A stretch of DNA of 64,000 nucleotides, taken from Prevotella sp. GTDB taxonomy: Bacteria; Bacteroidota; Bacteroidia; Bacteroidales; Bacteroidaceae. Each line of letters starts with the position of its first letter. The stretch's first letter is position 1. Below are positions 1 to 8,700 of this stretch, piece after piece. Position numbers and translations under genes: made by a program. Location of the stretch: the NCBI GenBank assembly GCA_017548605.1, contig JAFYZT010000031.1, forward strand, positions 1-64,000, written 5' to 3'. The notes below the pieces were generated by a model. That model worked only from the letters and a program-made list of their open reading frames with translations, did no database searches and had not been told where the DNA came from.

Positions 1-1059
1 ATGCTTATTGATTTACACCATCCTGAAATAGCAGCACAGATATTAAGCCCCGCCACTCGTTTATGGCTTGAACGTGGCAATTATGTTAAAGCTAAAGATT
101 TATTGGATAAATATCTTTCCATTTCAGACACTACAGAAAGTGGTCGGAGGCAAAGTGTTGCATATCATTATCTATTCGGGGAATATTACCTTGGCGTTGG
201 TCAATTAGATTCTGCCGAATACCATTTCCGCAGTGAACTGGCCGAAGGAAAGGGTATTGGTCATCAAGTGCGAGCACTACGCGGCTTGTACCATCTCTAT
301 TCCAAGAAGATTATTATTGACTCTCTCATCAAGTACACTGCCGCCTATAACGACCTCAACGATTCCTCCAACATCATGCGCGATTCTGAGGCCATGCTCA
401 ACATGCAGTCGCTCTACGACTATTCGCGCCATGAAAAGGAGGCCCTTGAGAAAACGGCAGAGGCGCAACGCCTTCAAAAGATGGCCATCATTCTGCTGGG
501 GGCCCTGTTGCTCACCCTTTTCCTGTTTTGGATATACAGGAAGAGGAAGGAACTGCGTCTCATGACGATGAAAATGGACCTGTTGACAATGCGGCAACAA
601 CTGGGCAACCGTGAGCGGGAACTGGAGAAAGCCGAGCAAAGGAATGATACCACGAAAGAGGAAATCACGGCCTTGAAAGGGCAGATAAATACGCTCCGTT
701 CGGAAATGAACAGGATGAGGCCCAAGGAGGACATTGCAAAGAGCCTTCACAGGACGAGTCTGTTGAATTGTTCCATGTCCGACTATGAATGGGAAGACGT
801 GGATGCCTATTTCACCGAAAACGACCCCGACTTCCTCTCATCCATACAGGATGGGGTGGATAAGTTGTCGGACATGGAAAGTAAGGTCTGTCTGCTCATA
901 CGCCTGGGTCTTTCCAACAAGCACATGGCCGTTTTGCTCAACTGCTCCTCACAGTCGCTGTCAAACCTGAGAAGCTCCCTAGCGCAGAAATTGTTCGGCG
1001 GAAAGGTGCAGACGAGGTCAATTGACCAGAAAATACGTGTTTTCAAATGTAACATGTAA
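1..1059 (+). CDS. TPR membrane regulator with C-terminal HTH (5' end cut by window)
   Basis: The reading frame is open to the first base, so the true start probably lies upstream. About residues 1-140 are helical with TPR-like pairs. One membrane segment lies at about 161-179, followed by KRKE-type positive charges, a coiled coil (about 185-245), and a C-terminal helix-turn-helix resembling LuxR or sigma region 4 at about 288-335. This layout is common in Bacteroidetes: a periplasmic TPR sensor, one membrane span and a cytoplasmic DNA-binding domain, acting as a one-component regulator. The ligand and targets are unknown. Inverted and direct repeats around its stop codon could be binding sites acting on the next gene. 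It belongs to an AT-rich stretch that differs from the rest of the window. Confidence 0.75.
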   Translation: MLIDLHHPEIAAQILSPATRLWLERGNYVKAKDLLDKYLSISDTTESGRRQSVAYHYLFGEYYLGVGQLDSAEYHFRSELAEGKGIGHQVRALRGLYHLYSKKIIIDSLIKYTAAYNDLNDSSNIMRDSEAMLNMQSLYDYSRHEKEALEKTAEAQRLQKMAIILLGALLLTLFLFWIYRKRKELRLMTMKMDLLTMRQQLGNRERELEKAEQRNDTTKEEITALKGQINTLRSEMNRMRPKEDIAKSLHRTSLLNCSMSDYEWEDVDAYFTENDPDFLSSIQDGVDKLSDMESKVCLLIRLGLSNKHMAVLLNCSSQSLSNLRSSLAQKLFGGKVQTRSIDQKIRVFKCNM

Positions 1060-1121
1060 AACATGTAAAAAACGTGCTACTTGTTGTAATTTAGTCAGTT
1101 ACGTTCATGTTACATTGAAAA
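1040..1121. repeat. Inverted repeat around the regulator stop codon
   Basis: The stretch at 1040-1056 (containing ATGTAACATG) is repeated inverted at 1106-1121 (CATGTTACAT), matching at 16 positions with one extra base in the first arm. Between them ACATGT occurs twice, three bases apart (1052-1066). The repeats lie just upstream of the promoter of the following lipoprotein gene. A role as operator for the upstream HTH regulator is inference. Confidence 0.5.
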
Positions 1122-1137
1122 TTCATGATAAAAATAC

Positions 1138-1168
1138 TTGCATTATTGAAAAACATATTATATATTTG
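1138..1168 (+). promoter_or_regulatory. Bacteroidetes promoter for lipoprotein gene at 1196
   Basis: A -33 TTG at 1138-1140 is followed by 20 bp and a -7 box TATATTTG at 1161-1168, matching TAnnTTTG. This predicts a leader of roughly 20 nt before the ATG at 1196. Confidence 0.65.
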
Positions 1169-1195
1169 TGGCATGAAACATTAACTACCAACCTT

Positions 1196-1879
1196 ATGAA
1201 AAAGATTATTTCGCTATTAGTTCCACTTATTCTTCTTTCTTGTACATTCCTATATGATAATGCGGAAATGATAGATAATAGGAAAAAACATTCTATTATT
1301 AGATTTGATGGGCGAACAGACAAAGCCAAAGGTGAGATTCATACTAACGGCATCTATATTTATGAAAGTTTCATGAAAGACCCCCAAGGTGGGCTTTCCT
1401 TTTTAGGTTTATTGAGTCCGAGAGAAGAACATGTATCCACATTAGGTGCTTTCAAATTCTTTGATGATGGTACATTTATAAGGATAACACTATATGGGAA
1501 TGATTATGATAGTATAAAACAACAACTGAAAGGTTTTTCTATTAATGAGATTTATTGGCAAACATTCGGGCTATATTCTGTTTTAAATAAAAAAAAGATT
1601 TATGTTGAGGATTACATTCGGAATACTCTTATTGAACCATATGAACTAAGCAAAGATTCTTTCGAAATAATCAATGACACTACTCTTTCTATGTATTATA
1701 ATCATAGACATCACAAACTAGTATTTTTATCATGTTCCATCCCCATTACCTCCCATCATCCTTTCAAATCCAAAAGGTTTTTATGGAATGACAAAAAGGC
1801 CAGGAAGCAGTATCTGAGGGAATGGAAAAAGATAAAGAAAGAACGGAAGAAATCGAAAATAAAATACTCGTATGAATGA
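1196..1879 (+). CDS. Hypothetical lipoprotein
   Basis: The 227-residue protein opens with a lipoprotein signal peptide, LLVPLILLSC, with the lipobox Cys at about residue 16. The ATG at 1196 is chosen because it starts this signal and sits just downstream of a good promoter. The open frame extends back to 1022, but that part overlaps the upstream gene and is not protein-like. The mature part is mixed alpha/beta with a very basic, Lys/Arg-rich C-terminus. I recognise no family. The gene is AT-rich compared with the core genes and probably belongs to an accessory region with its two downstream neighbours. Confidence 0.7.
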   Translation: MKKIISLLVPLILLSCTFLYDNAEMIDNRKKHSIIRFDGRTDKAKGEIHTNGIYIYESFMKDPQGGLSFLGLLSPREEHVSTLGAFKFFDDGTFIRITLYGNDYDSIKQQLKGFSINEIYWQTFGLYSVLNKKKIYVEDYIRNTLIEPYELSKDSFEIINDTTLSMYYNHRHHKLVFLSCSIPITSHHPFKSKRFLWNDKKARKQYLREWKKIKKERKKSKIKYSYE

Positions 1880-2018
1880 TTATATAAAACATGCAAATTA
1901 ATAGTATTTACCTGTGCTTCAGCGAATAAAGCACATGTTGATTCATTCCATACCATTCATTAGAATAGTGGGGAGGAAGTAGATAAGATGTGGGATAATG
2001 CATTTGAAAGAAGATATT

Positions 2019-2723
2019 ATGAAAAAGTTCGTATTATTTACATTATTATGTTGTCCTCTAATTTCTCTTTCACAGAAATTAGAGATGAGGGATTATGTTG
2101 TGTTGTCATTTCAACAAAAAGACATAATGGGTCGTGACACGTTGTATTGGATTGTCGAAATGGATTCTATCAATGATGAAGGGTTTAAATTGTACCCCAT
2201 CTATAAGTCTGATTTACCTATAAGCCTGTACACCGTCGACAAATTTTCGGCAGGTGACACTATTTTTTATTCCGGCAGCCTCTTGGGAAGTGACGAATGT
2301 ATTAAGTATCCCAACGAGTTTTACGACATTCTTTCTAAAAACAGCTACTTCATTCAAAAGATTACAAAGAAGTGGATAAAAAGGGAAGGTGTCTATTACG
2401 GATTTGAAAGGCCATTTAGAAGAAAATCTACCGTGAAAGTATATGTATCATTCATCAGGGGTGTTTTTCTTCGTGGAGTCATTGCTGTGGAAGACTTTTT
2501 GAATACGAGAAGAGATTATTATTTCAGAACTTATTATATTCCTTATTCTGATTTTTCTGTCATTGAAAATATTGACAAAGATTGGTGCTTTTTTATTGTT
2601 CACCATTTGGATTTTTCCAAGTTCAATTATACTGAAAGTAAGGCAGAAGGAGACTTGGAAGGTTTGATAGATACTGCTGTGCCATTTATAGAAGAACGGA
2701 ATTGGAGGAAAAAAACGAAATGA
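2019..2723 (+). CDS. Hypothetical secreted protein
   Basis: The 234-residue protein has a clear signal peptide (KKFVLFTLLCCPLISLSQ) and no lipobox, so it is probably periplasmic. The start at 2019 gives the MKK-type signal; an in-frame ATG at 1998 would add seven residues that do not fit a signal. The rest is beta-rich with many aromatic residues. No family is recognised. Its stop overlaps the ATG of a 46-residue secreted peptide (ATGA at 2720-2723), so the two are probably translationally coupled. Confidence 0.65.
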   Translation: MKKFVLFTLLCCPLISLSQKLEMRDYVVLSFQQKDIMGRDTLYWIVEMDSINDEGFKLYPIYKSDLPISLYTVDKFSAGDTIFYSGSLLGSDECIKYPNEFYDILSKNSYFIQKITKKWIKREGVYYGFERPFRRKSTVKVYVSFIRGVFLRGVIAVEDFLNTRRDYYFRTYYIPYSDFSVIENIDKDWCFFIVHHLDFSKFNYTESKAEGDLEGLIDTAVPFIEERNWRKKTK

Positions 2724-2860
2724 TTAAACATATCTTTACCATATTATTGATGCTCTCATCTATTAATTCCATATACTCTCAAAACAGGGTTGGTTTAATG
2801 AACTATCCACCAACAACGATTACGCCTAAGGAAGTTGATAAGATTTGTAACAATACATAA
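2720..2860 (+). CDS. Small secreted peptide, 46 residues
   Basis: An ATG overlapping the previous stop opens a 46-codon frame to TAA at 2858-2860. The first 20 or so residues form a signal peptide (IFTILLMLSSINSIYSQ), leaving a mature peptide of about 26 residues. It may be a genuine small secreted product or the start of a larger gene cut by a stop. The ATGA coupling and intact signal favour expression. Another small gene begins 3 bp downstream. Confidence 0.45.
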   Translation: MIKHIFTILLMLSSINSIYSQNRVGLMNYPPTTITPKEVDKICNNT

Positions 2861-2863
2861 TGT

Positions 2864-3367
2864 ATGGAATACAGCCTACTAAAATATAAAATTTTAAAAA
2901 ATAGCCTTAGGCATTCCTGTTGCCTTGACATAATGGGTTGTATGTTTGTCATATCATTGCCTTTTTTTCATAACAATTCAAAATTAAGAGTTTTTCAAAT
3001 AATTATATGTTTTTTCTTATTGGTTTATGGATACTTAGAATTCATAGGTTTAATAAGAGATTACAGGTATTCCTGTAAGAGAAAAGTTTCTATAACAATG
3101 TTTAGAGGATTGAGCAACAATCATCTTATTGTTACAATTGGTCTGATTTTTTTACCTATTGTTGACAATATCTTTCACATTTTCATAATTCTCTTTACAA
3201 ATGGATTATTATTCTTATTCTTTTCAAAAGAAATCGAACGTGCATACTCTCTTGGTTTTGAGCATTGCGGCAATTGGCAAATAAGAAGAGTCTTAGGCAT
3301 ATCACTCATGGTACTTCCTTTGCTGTTTTATGCGTTGGTTTTTCTTAGTAGGTTATTGTATAACTAA
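2864..3367 (+). CDS. Hypothetical membrane protein, about five TM segments
   Basis: The 167-residue protein is mostly hydrophobic, with likely membrane spans near residues 20-36, 43-64, 88-120 (long enough for two) and 143-166. Loops are short and basic. It begins 3 bp after the small peptide gene and so is probably in one transcript with it. No family is recognised. Confidence 0.55.
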   Translation: MEYSLLKYKILKNSLRHSCCLDIMGCMFVISLPFFHNNSKLRVFQIIICFFLLVYGYLEFIGLIRDYRYSCKRKVSITMFRGLSNNHLIVTIGLIFLPIVDNIFHIFIILFTNGLLFLFFSKEIERAYSLGFEHCGNWQIRRVLGISLMVLPLLFYALVFLSRLLYN

Positions 3368-3380
3368 TGTAATCAATCGA

Positions 3381-3611
3381 ATGAAGAATCTTTATTTATT
3401 GTTATCCTTTTCCTTTGCCTCTTGCATTTCATTATGTGAAGATGGAGAGTATGTTGGAACGATATATATATCACCGATATTGCAAATACAAACGCTTATC
3501 AAGAAGCAAATATGGATGTCACTATTTATCCAAATCATTGTAGCAGTTCTGGCAATAGTTGAAGTTTGTACTGCCGTCAGCATTGGTTCCGCAGTCCTCA
3601 ATACGATTTAA
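3381..3611 (+). pseudogene. Lipoprotein gene remnant converging on the GNAT gene
   Basis: The ATG at 3381 opens a lipoprotein-like start (LLLSFSFASC, then ISLCEDGEY). After about residue 26 the frame reads hydrophobic sequence that is mostly the reverse strand of the GNAT gene. Shifting the frame by two bases gives more protein-like sequence (DIYITDIANTNAYQEANMDV) that stops near 3561. This suggests a frameshifted or recombination-truncated gene. A real 76-residue protein cannot be excluded. Confidence 0.4.
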
Positions 3612-4262
3612 GGGCATGCCGAAACTATGGCAGAACTGAGGCAGTTGGCCCTCCTGAAACGCTTTCTCCTTCTTAGGAAATGTCGCTTCAAAGGCCTCGA
3701 AAGCCTCTGGATTATCATCTGCCACGAAATAGCCCTTGGGTGGGCAGTAACAGGCCTCAGTGATGTCATTTGATTCCAGCCAACCGGGAATGAGTTCCTG
3801 GGCAAGGAAGTAAGGTACTTCGGCATCCTTCGGCTCTGAATGATAGTGGATGTTAAACTTGCTGGCAAGGTCGAAACCAGCGTGTTTGTAAAACTCGATG
3901 TTACCCTCCATACAAAGAAAACCAATGCCCATCTCTCGGGCCTTACCCAGTGCATACTGAAGCAACTTCAGTCCATAGCCTTTGCGTTTGTAGTCGGGAT
4001 GGATGCTGATGGGGCCAAAAGTCCATGATGACGTGCGGTGACCATCGTCATGCAGCAGCTCAGCCTTTGAGAACATGATATGACCGATAATGCTCTTCTC
4101 CTCCAGAACAAAATCCAGCTCAGGAATAAAGTCAGGATTTGTTCTATACTGATGAAGAACGTAATGCTCTGTGCATCCCGGACGGTAAACGTTCCAAAAT
4201 GCTTCTCTTGTAAGGTTCTCTACCTCACGATATTCATTGGGTTGTTCTAATCTGATAACCAT
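3522..4262 (-). CDS. GNAT acetyltransferase with damaged C-terminal zinc ribbon
   Basis: The 246-residue protein begins with a GNAT fold (about 1-150). The acetyl-CoA motif A reads SIHPDYKRKGYGLKLL, and GFDLASKF follows. It is expected to transfer acetyl from acetyl-CoA to an unknown small molecule or protein. From about residue 208 it resembles the putative zinc ribbon family PF12674 (CxxCGMPL...GTNADGS...YCxxCY). Here the second Cys is Phe (FCHSFGMPL) and the protein ends shortly after CQNCY, where family members usually continue. The 3' end overlaps a decayed lipoprotein gene, so the C-terminus may have been cut by a deletion. Confidence 0.8.
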   Translation of the reverse strand: MVIRLEQPNEYREVENLTREAFWNVYRPGCTEHYVLHQYRTNPDFIPELDFVLEEKSIIGHIMFSKAELLHDDGHRTSSWTFGPISIHPDYKRKGYGLKLLQYALGKAREMGIGFLCMEGNIEFYKHAGFDLASKFNIHYHSEPKDAEVPYFLAQELIPGWLESNDITEACYCPPKGYFVADDNPEAFEAFEATFPKKEKAFQEGQLPQFCHSFGMPLNRIEDCGTNADGSTNFNYCQNCYNDLDK

Positions 4263-4300
4263 TGTACTCTTCTATAAGGATTTTTTTTTCTATTACTTTT

Positions 4301-5029
4301 TTACCTTTCAAACATTTCCCGCATCACCGGGGTACTGTTCAGCTCAGGGAAACCGGGCACATGGAGACGGTAGTAATCGGTGATGACATCGATACAGCGG
4401 TTGCGCTCGGCGCGTGTCATCTGGAAGAGGTGCATCGTCTCATAGTTCAGGCGCATGAGCGTCCCGATATGTGCCGCCTCGTCGGGAGGTATCACGTCGC
4501 GATGACCAGGCATCTCCACACTATAACAACCGTTCTGCAGGTCGAAGAAACAACCAGGACGGTAATCCTCGGTATTGGGAAAGAAACCCACAAAACGTGT
4601 CAGTCTCATCATCATCACCAAGTGGAAATTGGCCAGGCTGCCCGTTGCCGCGTCAAGCCATTCCATGCTCTGCGCTACATAATGGAAAAGTGCCACGTTC
4701 TGCTGTTCGCCCCGTGTGGCGTGGTAGAGAAACTCCGCGAGAAAGAGTGCGAGGGCATTTTTAACTGGATCCATGCGCAGGAGCGTATAAGGAACCCACA
4801 ACGCTGCATCGCGCAGTTGGAAGAGCGACACATGGGGTCTTTGGTCGTACTCTATGTCAAGCAAGGTAAGCGGTTGGAAAAGCGGCTTGCGGAACTTCCC
4901 CTTTTGCGACTTGGGCAGACGGGCCACGACGGAAAGTCTGCCGTCGGTCTCAGTGAAGAGATCGACAATCACTTTTTGCTCTCCATATTTAATGGTTCGC
5001 AGCACTATGGCCTTCGTTTTCCGCAACAT
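4301..5029 (-). CDS. recO: DNA repair protein RecO
   Basis: The 242-residue protein has the RecO N-terminal OB fold (KTKAIVLRTIKYGE...IVDLFTETDGRLS) followed by the helical C-terminal part. RecO loads RecA onto single-stranded DNA with RecR in gap repair. The start at 5029 (MLRKTKAIVL) matches the family. The frame extends 20 residues further upstream without homology. A -7-like TATTTTTG lies only 8 bp upstream of the ATG, so the message may be almost leaderless. The zinc cysteines of some RecO proteins are absent, as is usual in Bacteroidetes. Confidence 0.93.
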   Translation of the reverse strand: MLRKTKAIVLRTIKYGEQKVIVDLFTETDGRLSVVARLPKSQKGKFRKPLFQPLTLLDIEYDQRPHVSLFQLRDAALWVPYTLLRMDPVKNALALFLAEFLYHATRGEQQNVALFHYVAQSMEWLDAATGSLANFHLVMMMRLTRFVGFFPNTEDYRPGCFFDLQNGCYSVEMPGHRDVIPPDEAAHIGTLMRLNYETMHLFQMTRAERNRCIDVITDYYRLHVPGFPELNSTPVMREMFER

Positions 5030-5036
5030 ACGACTG

Positions 5037-5044
5037 CAAAAATA
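5037..5044 (-). promoter_or_regulatory. Possible -7 box of recO
   Basis: On the minus strand this reads TATTTTTG, matching TAnnTTTG, just before the recO ATG at 5029. No -33 TTTG is seen at the usual distance, so this is weak. If used, the transcript would be nearly leaderless. Confidence 0.3.
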
Positions 5045-5115
5045 GCCAAAAAGAGAGGAATGGCGGCATAAAAACAAGGAAAAAAGCATGTTGAAAAGAA
5101 AAAATCTTGAAAAAA

Positions 5116-5147
5116 TTTGGTGGGTATTGAAAAATGGTGTAACTTTG
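5116..5147 (+). promoter_or_regulatory. Promoter of tRNA-Glu / rpsT
   Basis: TTTG at 5116-5119, a 20 bp spacer and TAACTTTG at 5140-5147 are a near-perfect Bacteroidetes promoter. It should start transcription about 15 bp before tRNA-Glu. No second promoter is visible before rpsT. Confidence 0.75.
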
Positions 5148-5168
5148 CACCCGCAAAATTAAGTCGAT

Positions 5169-5240
5169 GGTCCCTTCGTCTATCGGTTAGGACGAGAGAT
5201 TTTCATTCTCTAAAGAGCAGTTCGACTCTGCTAGGGACTA
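5169..5240 (+). tRNA. tRNA-Glu (UUC)
   Basis: A full cloverleaf can be drawn: acceptor GGTCCCT with AGGGACT (first pair G-U), D stem GTCT/GGAC, anticodon stem AGAGA/TCTCT with loop TTTTCAT giving anticodon TTC at 5202-5204, and T arm AGCAG-TTCGACT-CTGCT. Discriminator base A73 is at 5240. CCA is not encoded. It lies 32 nt upstream of rpsT and appears to share its transcript. Confidence 0.95.
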
Positions 5241-5272
5241 CAAATTAAGAACAAAAACAACTAACAACAGAG

Positions 5273-5527
5273 ATGGCAAACCATAAATCAGCACTTAAGA
5301 GAATCCGTCAGGACAAGAAGAAGAACCTTCACAATAGGTATTACGCCAAGACTATGCGTAATGCCGTGCGTAAGCTACGCGCTATTACCGACAAGGAAGA
5401 AGCCTTGAAGCTTTATCCCAGCGTCCAGAAGATGTTGGACAAGTTAGCTAAGACCAACATTATTCACAAGAACAAGGCCGCGAACCTGAAGTCGAGTCTG
5501 ACGCGCCAAATCAACAAGATGGCTTAA
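5273..5527 (+). CDS. rpsT: 30S ribosomal protein S20
   Basis: This 84-residue, very basic protein starts [13 protein letters not shown], the typical S20 start, and ends in the helical region ([19 protein letters not shown]). S20 binds 16S rRNA early in 30S assembly. It follows tRNA-Glu closely with no promoter between, so its mRNA is probably released by cleavage at the tRNA 3' end. A strong hairpin terminator follows at 5552. Confidence 0.98.
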   Translation: MANHKSALKRIRQDKKKNLHNRYYAKTMRNAVRKLRAITDKEEALKLYPSVQKMLDKLAKTNIIHKNKAANLKSSLTRQINKMA

Positions 5528-5551
5528 TAGGTATACGACACGATAAATGAG

Positions 5552-5587
5552 TGCCGCAATTGCTTCGTGCAGTTGCGGCATTTTTTT
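5552..5587 (+). terminator. Rho-independent terminator of rpsT
   Basis: TGCCGCAA (5552-5559) pairs with TTGCGGCA (5573-5580), with a further TGC/GCA pairing in the loop, followed directly by seven T residues. Confidence 0.9.
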
Positions 5588-5589
5588 AC

Positions 5590-5680
5590 CCACCCCTGCC
5601 TGACCATAACCATTTACACCCTCCCTTTGGGAGGGCAGGGGTGGGTTTCCCCCTTCTCCCAAAGGGAGGGTGTAAATGGC
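5590..5680. repeat. Two facing copies of the G-rich palindromic element
   Basis: A perfect 24 bp inverted repeat (5610-5633 against 5656-5679) is built from two inverted copies of the element whose core is CTCCCTTTGGGAGGG. The first copy continues as GGGAGGGCAGGGGTGGG (5629-5645), a four-run G-quadruplex motif on the plus strand. The pair lies between the rpsT terminator and the CHAT gene promoter. Confidence 0.8.
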
Positions 5681-5728
5681 TGGATTATGGATGGATAAGA
5701 TGAATGGTGATGGAAAAACTGCGTAATG

Positions 5729-5760
5729 CTTGGTGGATGCCAAAAAAAAGGATATATTTG
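5729..5760 (+). promoter_or_regulatory. Promoter of the CHAT gene
   Basis: CTTG at 5729-5732, a 20 bp spacer and TATATTTG at 5753-5760. The ATG follows at 5781, a leader of about 15 nt. Confidence 0.7.
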
Positions 5761-5780
5761 CAAAAATAACCCTTCACACC

Positions 5781-8700
5781 ATGAAAAGACTGTTCACTCT
5801 CCTCATCATAGTAACGGTTGCCTCCCTGACGACGGTAACCGCCCAGACCGTGGCCCAGATGAACGAATGGAGTCAACGAGCGCAACAGGCTGAAGACGAC
5901 AAGCAATATGTCGAAGCCATCAGCAATTATGAGCTATACCTCGAAGGCTATGCCAAAAACTATTCGCAGGAGGATGACACTTACGCCCTAGTGCTCTTCA
6001 AACTGGCACGTTGCTACTACAATACCGGAAATTATCTTAAAGCTGCAGAGTACGGTGAGAAGGAAGCCGCCGTCACATTGGCCTTATACGGAAAAAACGA
6101 CGAGGAATTTGCCACATCGATGCAGAACCTGGGAGTTTATTACGCCCGTCTCGGCGATAACACCAAGGCACTCGACTGTGGCCGTGCCTCCGCCGAAGCC
6201 TACAAAGCGGCCGTGGGGGAACAACATCCCAAATACGCACAGGCACTCAGCAACCTGGCACGATTCCACTCCGAGGTAGGCAACTACAGCGAGGCCGTGA
6301 AGCAGGAGACGATGGCCATGCTAATTTTCAAGGCTGCCTCTGGAAACAAAGACGAGAGCTACCTGACATCACTAAACAACCTGTCCGTTTACTACTCACA
6401 ACTCGGCGATGCCGCGAAAGCCCTGGAATATGGGATGATGGCTCAGGAGCATTACCTCTCGGAGGGACAGACCGACAATGCCGAGTATGCCATGACTCTC
6501 GACCACCTTGCCAACTACCATGCGTCGACAGGCGACTACAGCAAAGCCTCGGAACTGTGCTTGCAGGCATTACGAATCCTCCGCAATACCGTGGGCACCG
6601 CACATCCCGACTACGCCACCGTGCTGAGCGACCAGGCCAACACCACCTCACTGCTGGGCAACCAACGCCGAGCTATCGAGATGGGCACACGCGCACTGAC
6701 CATCCGACAGGACGCATTGGGACAAGACCATCCGCTGTGCGCACAGTCGCTGAGCAACCTGTCGCACTATTTCTCCGCCCTCGGCGACAATGGCAAGGCC
6801 GTGGAATATGGTGAACAGGCCCTCGCCATCTGGCAGCGGGAGGCTAACGGGATGAACACCGACTACGCCGCCTGTCTGAGTAACCTGTCAAACTACTATT
6901 CGGCTCTCGGCAATACCGACAAAGCCGTGGAAATGTGCGTGCAGGCCGCAGAGATACGCAAGGCCGTGCTCGGTGCCACACATCCCGACTACGCCATGTC
7001 GCTCAACAACCTTGCCTCGCTCCTCTTCCGCCACGGTGAGTATGAACGGGCCAAAGAGACGGGCTCACGAGCGATGATGACCAGCCGAACGAGTCTCGGC
7101 GAGCACCATCCCAACTACGCCACGGCACTGAGTAACCTCGCCGGCTACCATGCCATGCTCGGACATTACGACGAAAGCCTCGACTTCTTCAGCCAGAGCA
7201 TCAGCATCAGCTACGATAACGTGCTGCAACAGTTCGCCGGACTGACCGCCAAACGGCGGACGCTGTTCTGGAACAATATCAGCGACGACTTCACGGTCGT
7301 TTACCCCACCTATGTCTTCCGGTCGCAGGCCACCACGGCACCCGACCTCTATGACAAGGCGGCTCTCTTCGCCAAGGGGCTGCTGTTATCTACAGAGATA
7401 GAGATGAACCGCCTCATTCAGGAGAGCGGCGACAAGGAGGCCGTGAAGATGTTCGAGAACCTGCAGCTCAACCGCCTGCAGCTGCAACGGCTCTACGAGA
7501 CTCCTGTGACCCAGCGGCAGGTCAACACCGATTCGCTGGCAAGAGCCATCAACAGGATGGAACGCGACCTCATACGACGGTCGAAGGTTTACGGTGACTT
7601 CACCATGAAACTGCGTTCAACGTGGAAGGATGTGCAGGGGGCACTGAAGAACGACGAGATAGCCGTGGAATTCCTGTCGTTCAATATCTACGGCACCGAC
7701 AGCACCATGGTGGTGGCTCTCACCCTGCGCAAGGACGACAAGGAGCCGAAATTCATCCCGCTCTTCGAGCAGAGACAGCTACAAGGCGTGAGTGACCCCG
7801 TGTATTACCACTGTCCCGAGCTCACCCAACTGGTGTGGCAACCTTTGCAACAGGAGCTAAAAGGGATACACCGCATCTATTTTTCCCCTGCCGGAGCACT
7901 CCATAATATAGGTATCGAATATGCGCCGGGCATGGAGGAATATGAGATGTACAGGCTGACATCAACGAGGGAGATAGAGACCTCCCCCAGCCCCTCCCAA
8001 GGAGGGGAGAAAGGGGCTGTATTATATGGCGGCGTGGATTACAATGCTTCCCTTGCCAGCAGCCCTCCTTCGGGGGGAATGGAGGAGGTCTCCGAGGAGG
8101 CATTAAATGTATCTTATGACCTCCATCGCGCCTTGATAGACAGTCTGGATGTGCGCGGCTTCTCCGCCAAATACCTGCCGGGCACACTGAGCGAGGTGGA
8201 AGCCATCAAACAGTCCCTTGACAGACAACACCAACCGGCGGTGATGCACACGGGAAAGGATGCCACCGAGACATCGGTGAAAGAAGAGAGCGGACACGCC
8301 CCACGCCTCCTCCACCTGGCCACCCACGGATTCTATTTCACCGCGCAACAGGCGAAGGGACAGAACAAATTGCGTTTCCTGGGACAGCATGACGCACAGG
8401 GCAACGCCAGACTCGCCACCTCCTCCTTGGGAGGGGGACAGGGGGAGGCTTCACTGTCCGAGGACAAAGCGCTCACACGCAGCGGTCTGCTCTTCGCCGG
8501 AGCAAACAATGCTCTGGAAGGACAGACCATGCCGATGGATGCCGACGACGGCATACTCACAGCACAGGAAATCTCACGCCTCGACCTGCGCGGCCTCGAC
8601 CTCGTGGTGCTCTCCGCCTGTAAGACGGGACAGGGTGATATCAACCAAGGTGAGGGTGTGTTCGGTCTGCAACGCGGCTTTAAGAAAGCAGGTGCCAAGA

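Noticed and set aside
1022..1195. N-terminal extension of the 1196 lipoprotein
   Set aside because: It overlaps the upstream gene, contains inverted repeats and the promoter, and would hide the signal peptide.
4262..5071. Plus-strand open frame over recO
   Set aside because: recO is clear on the minus strand; the plus frame is His/Arg-rich shadow sequence.
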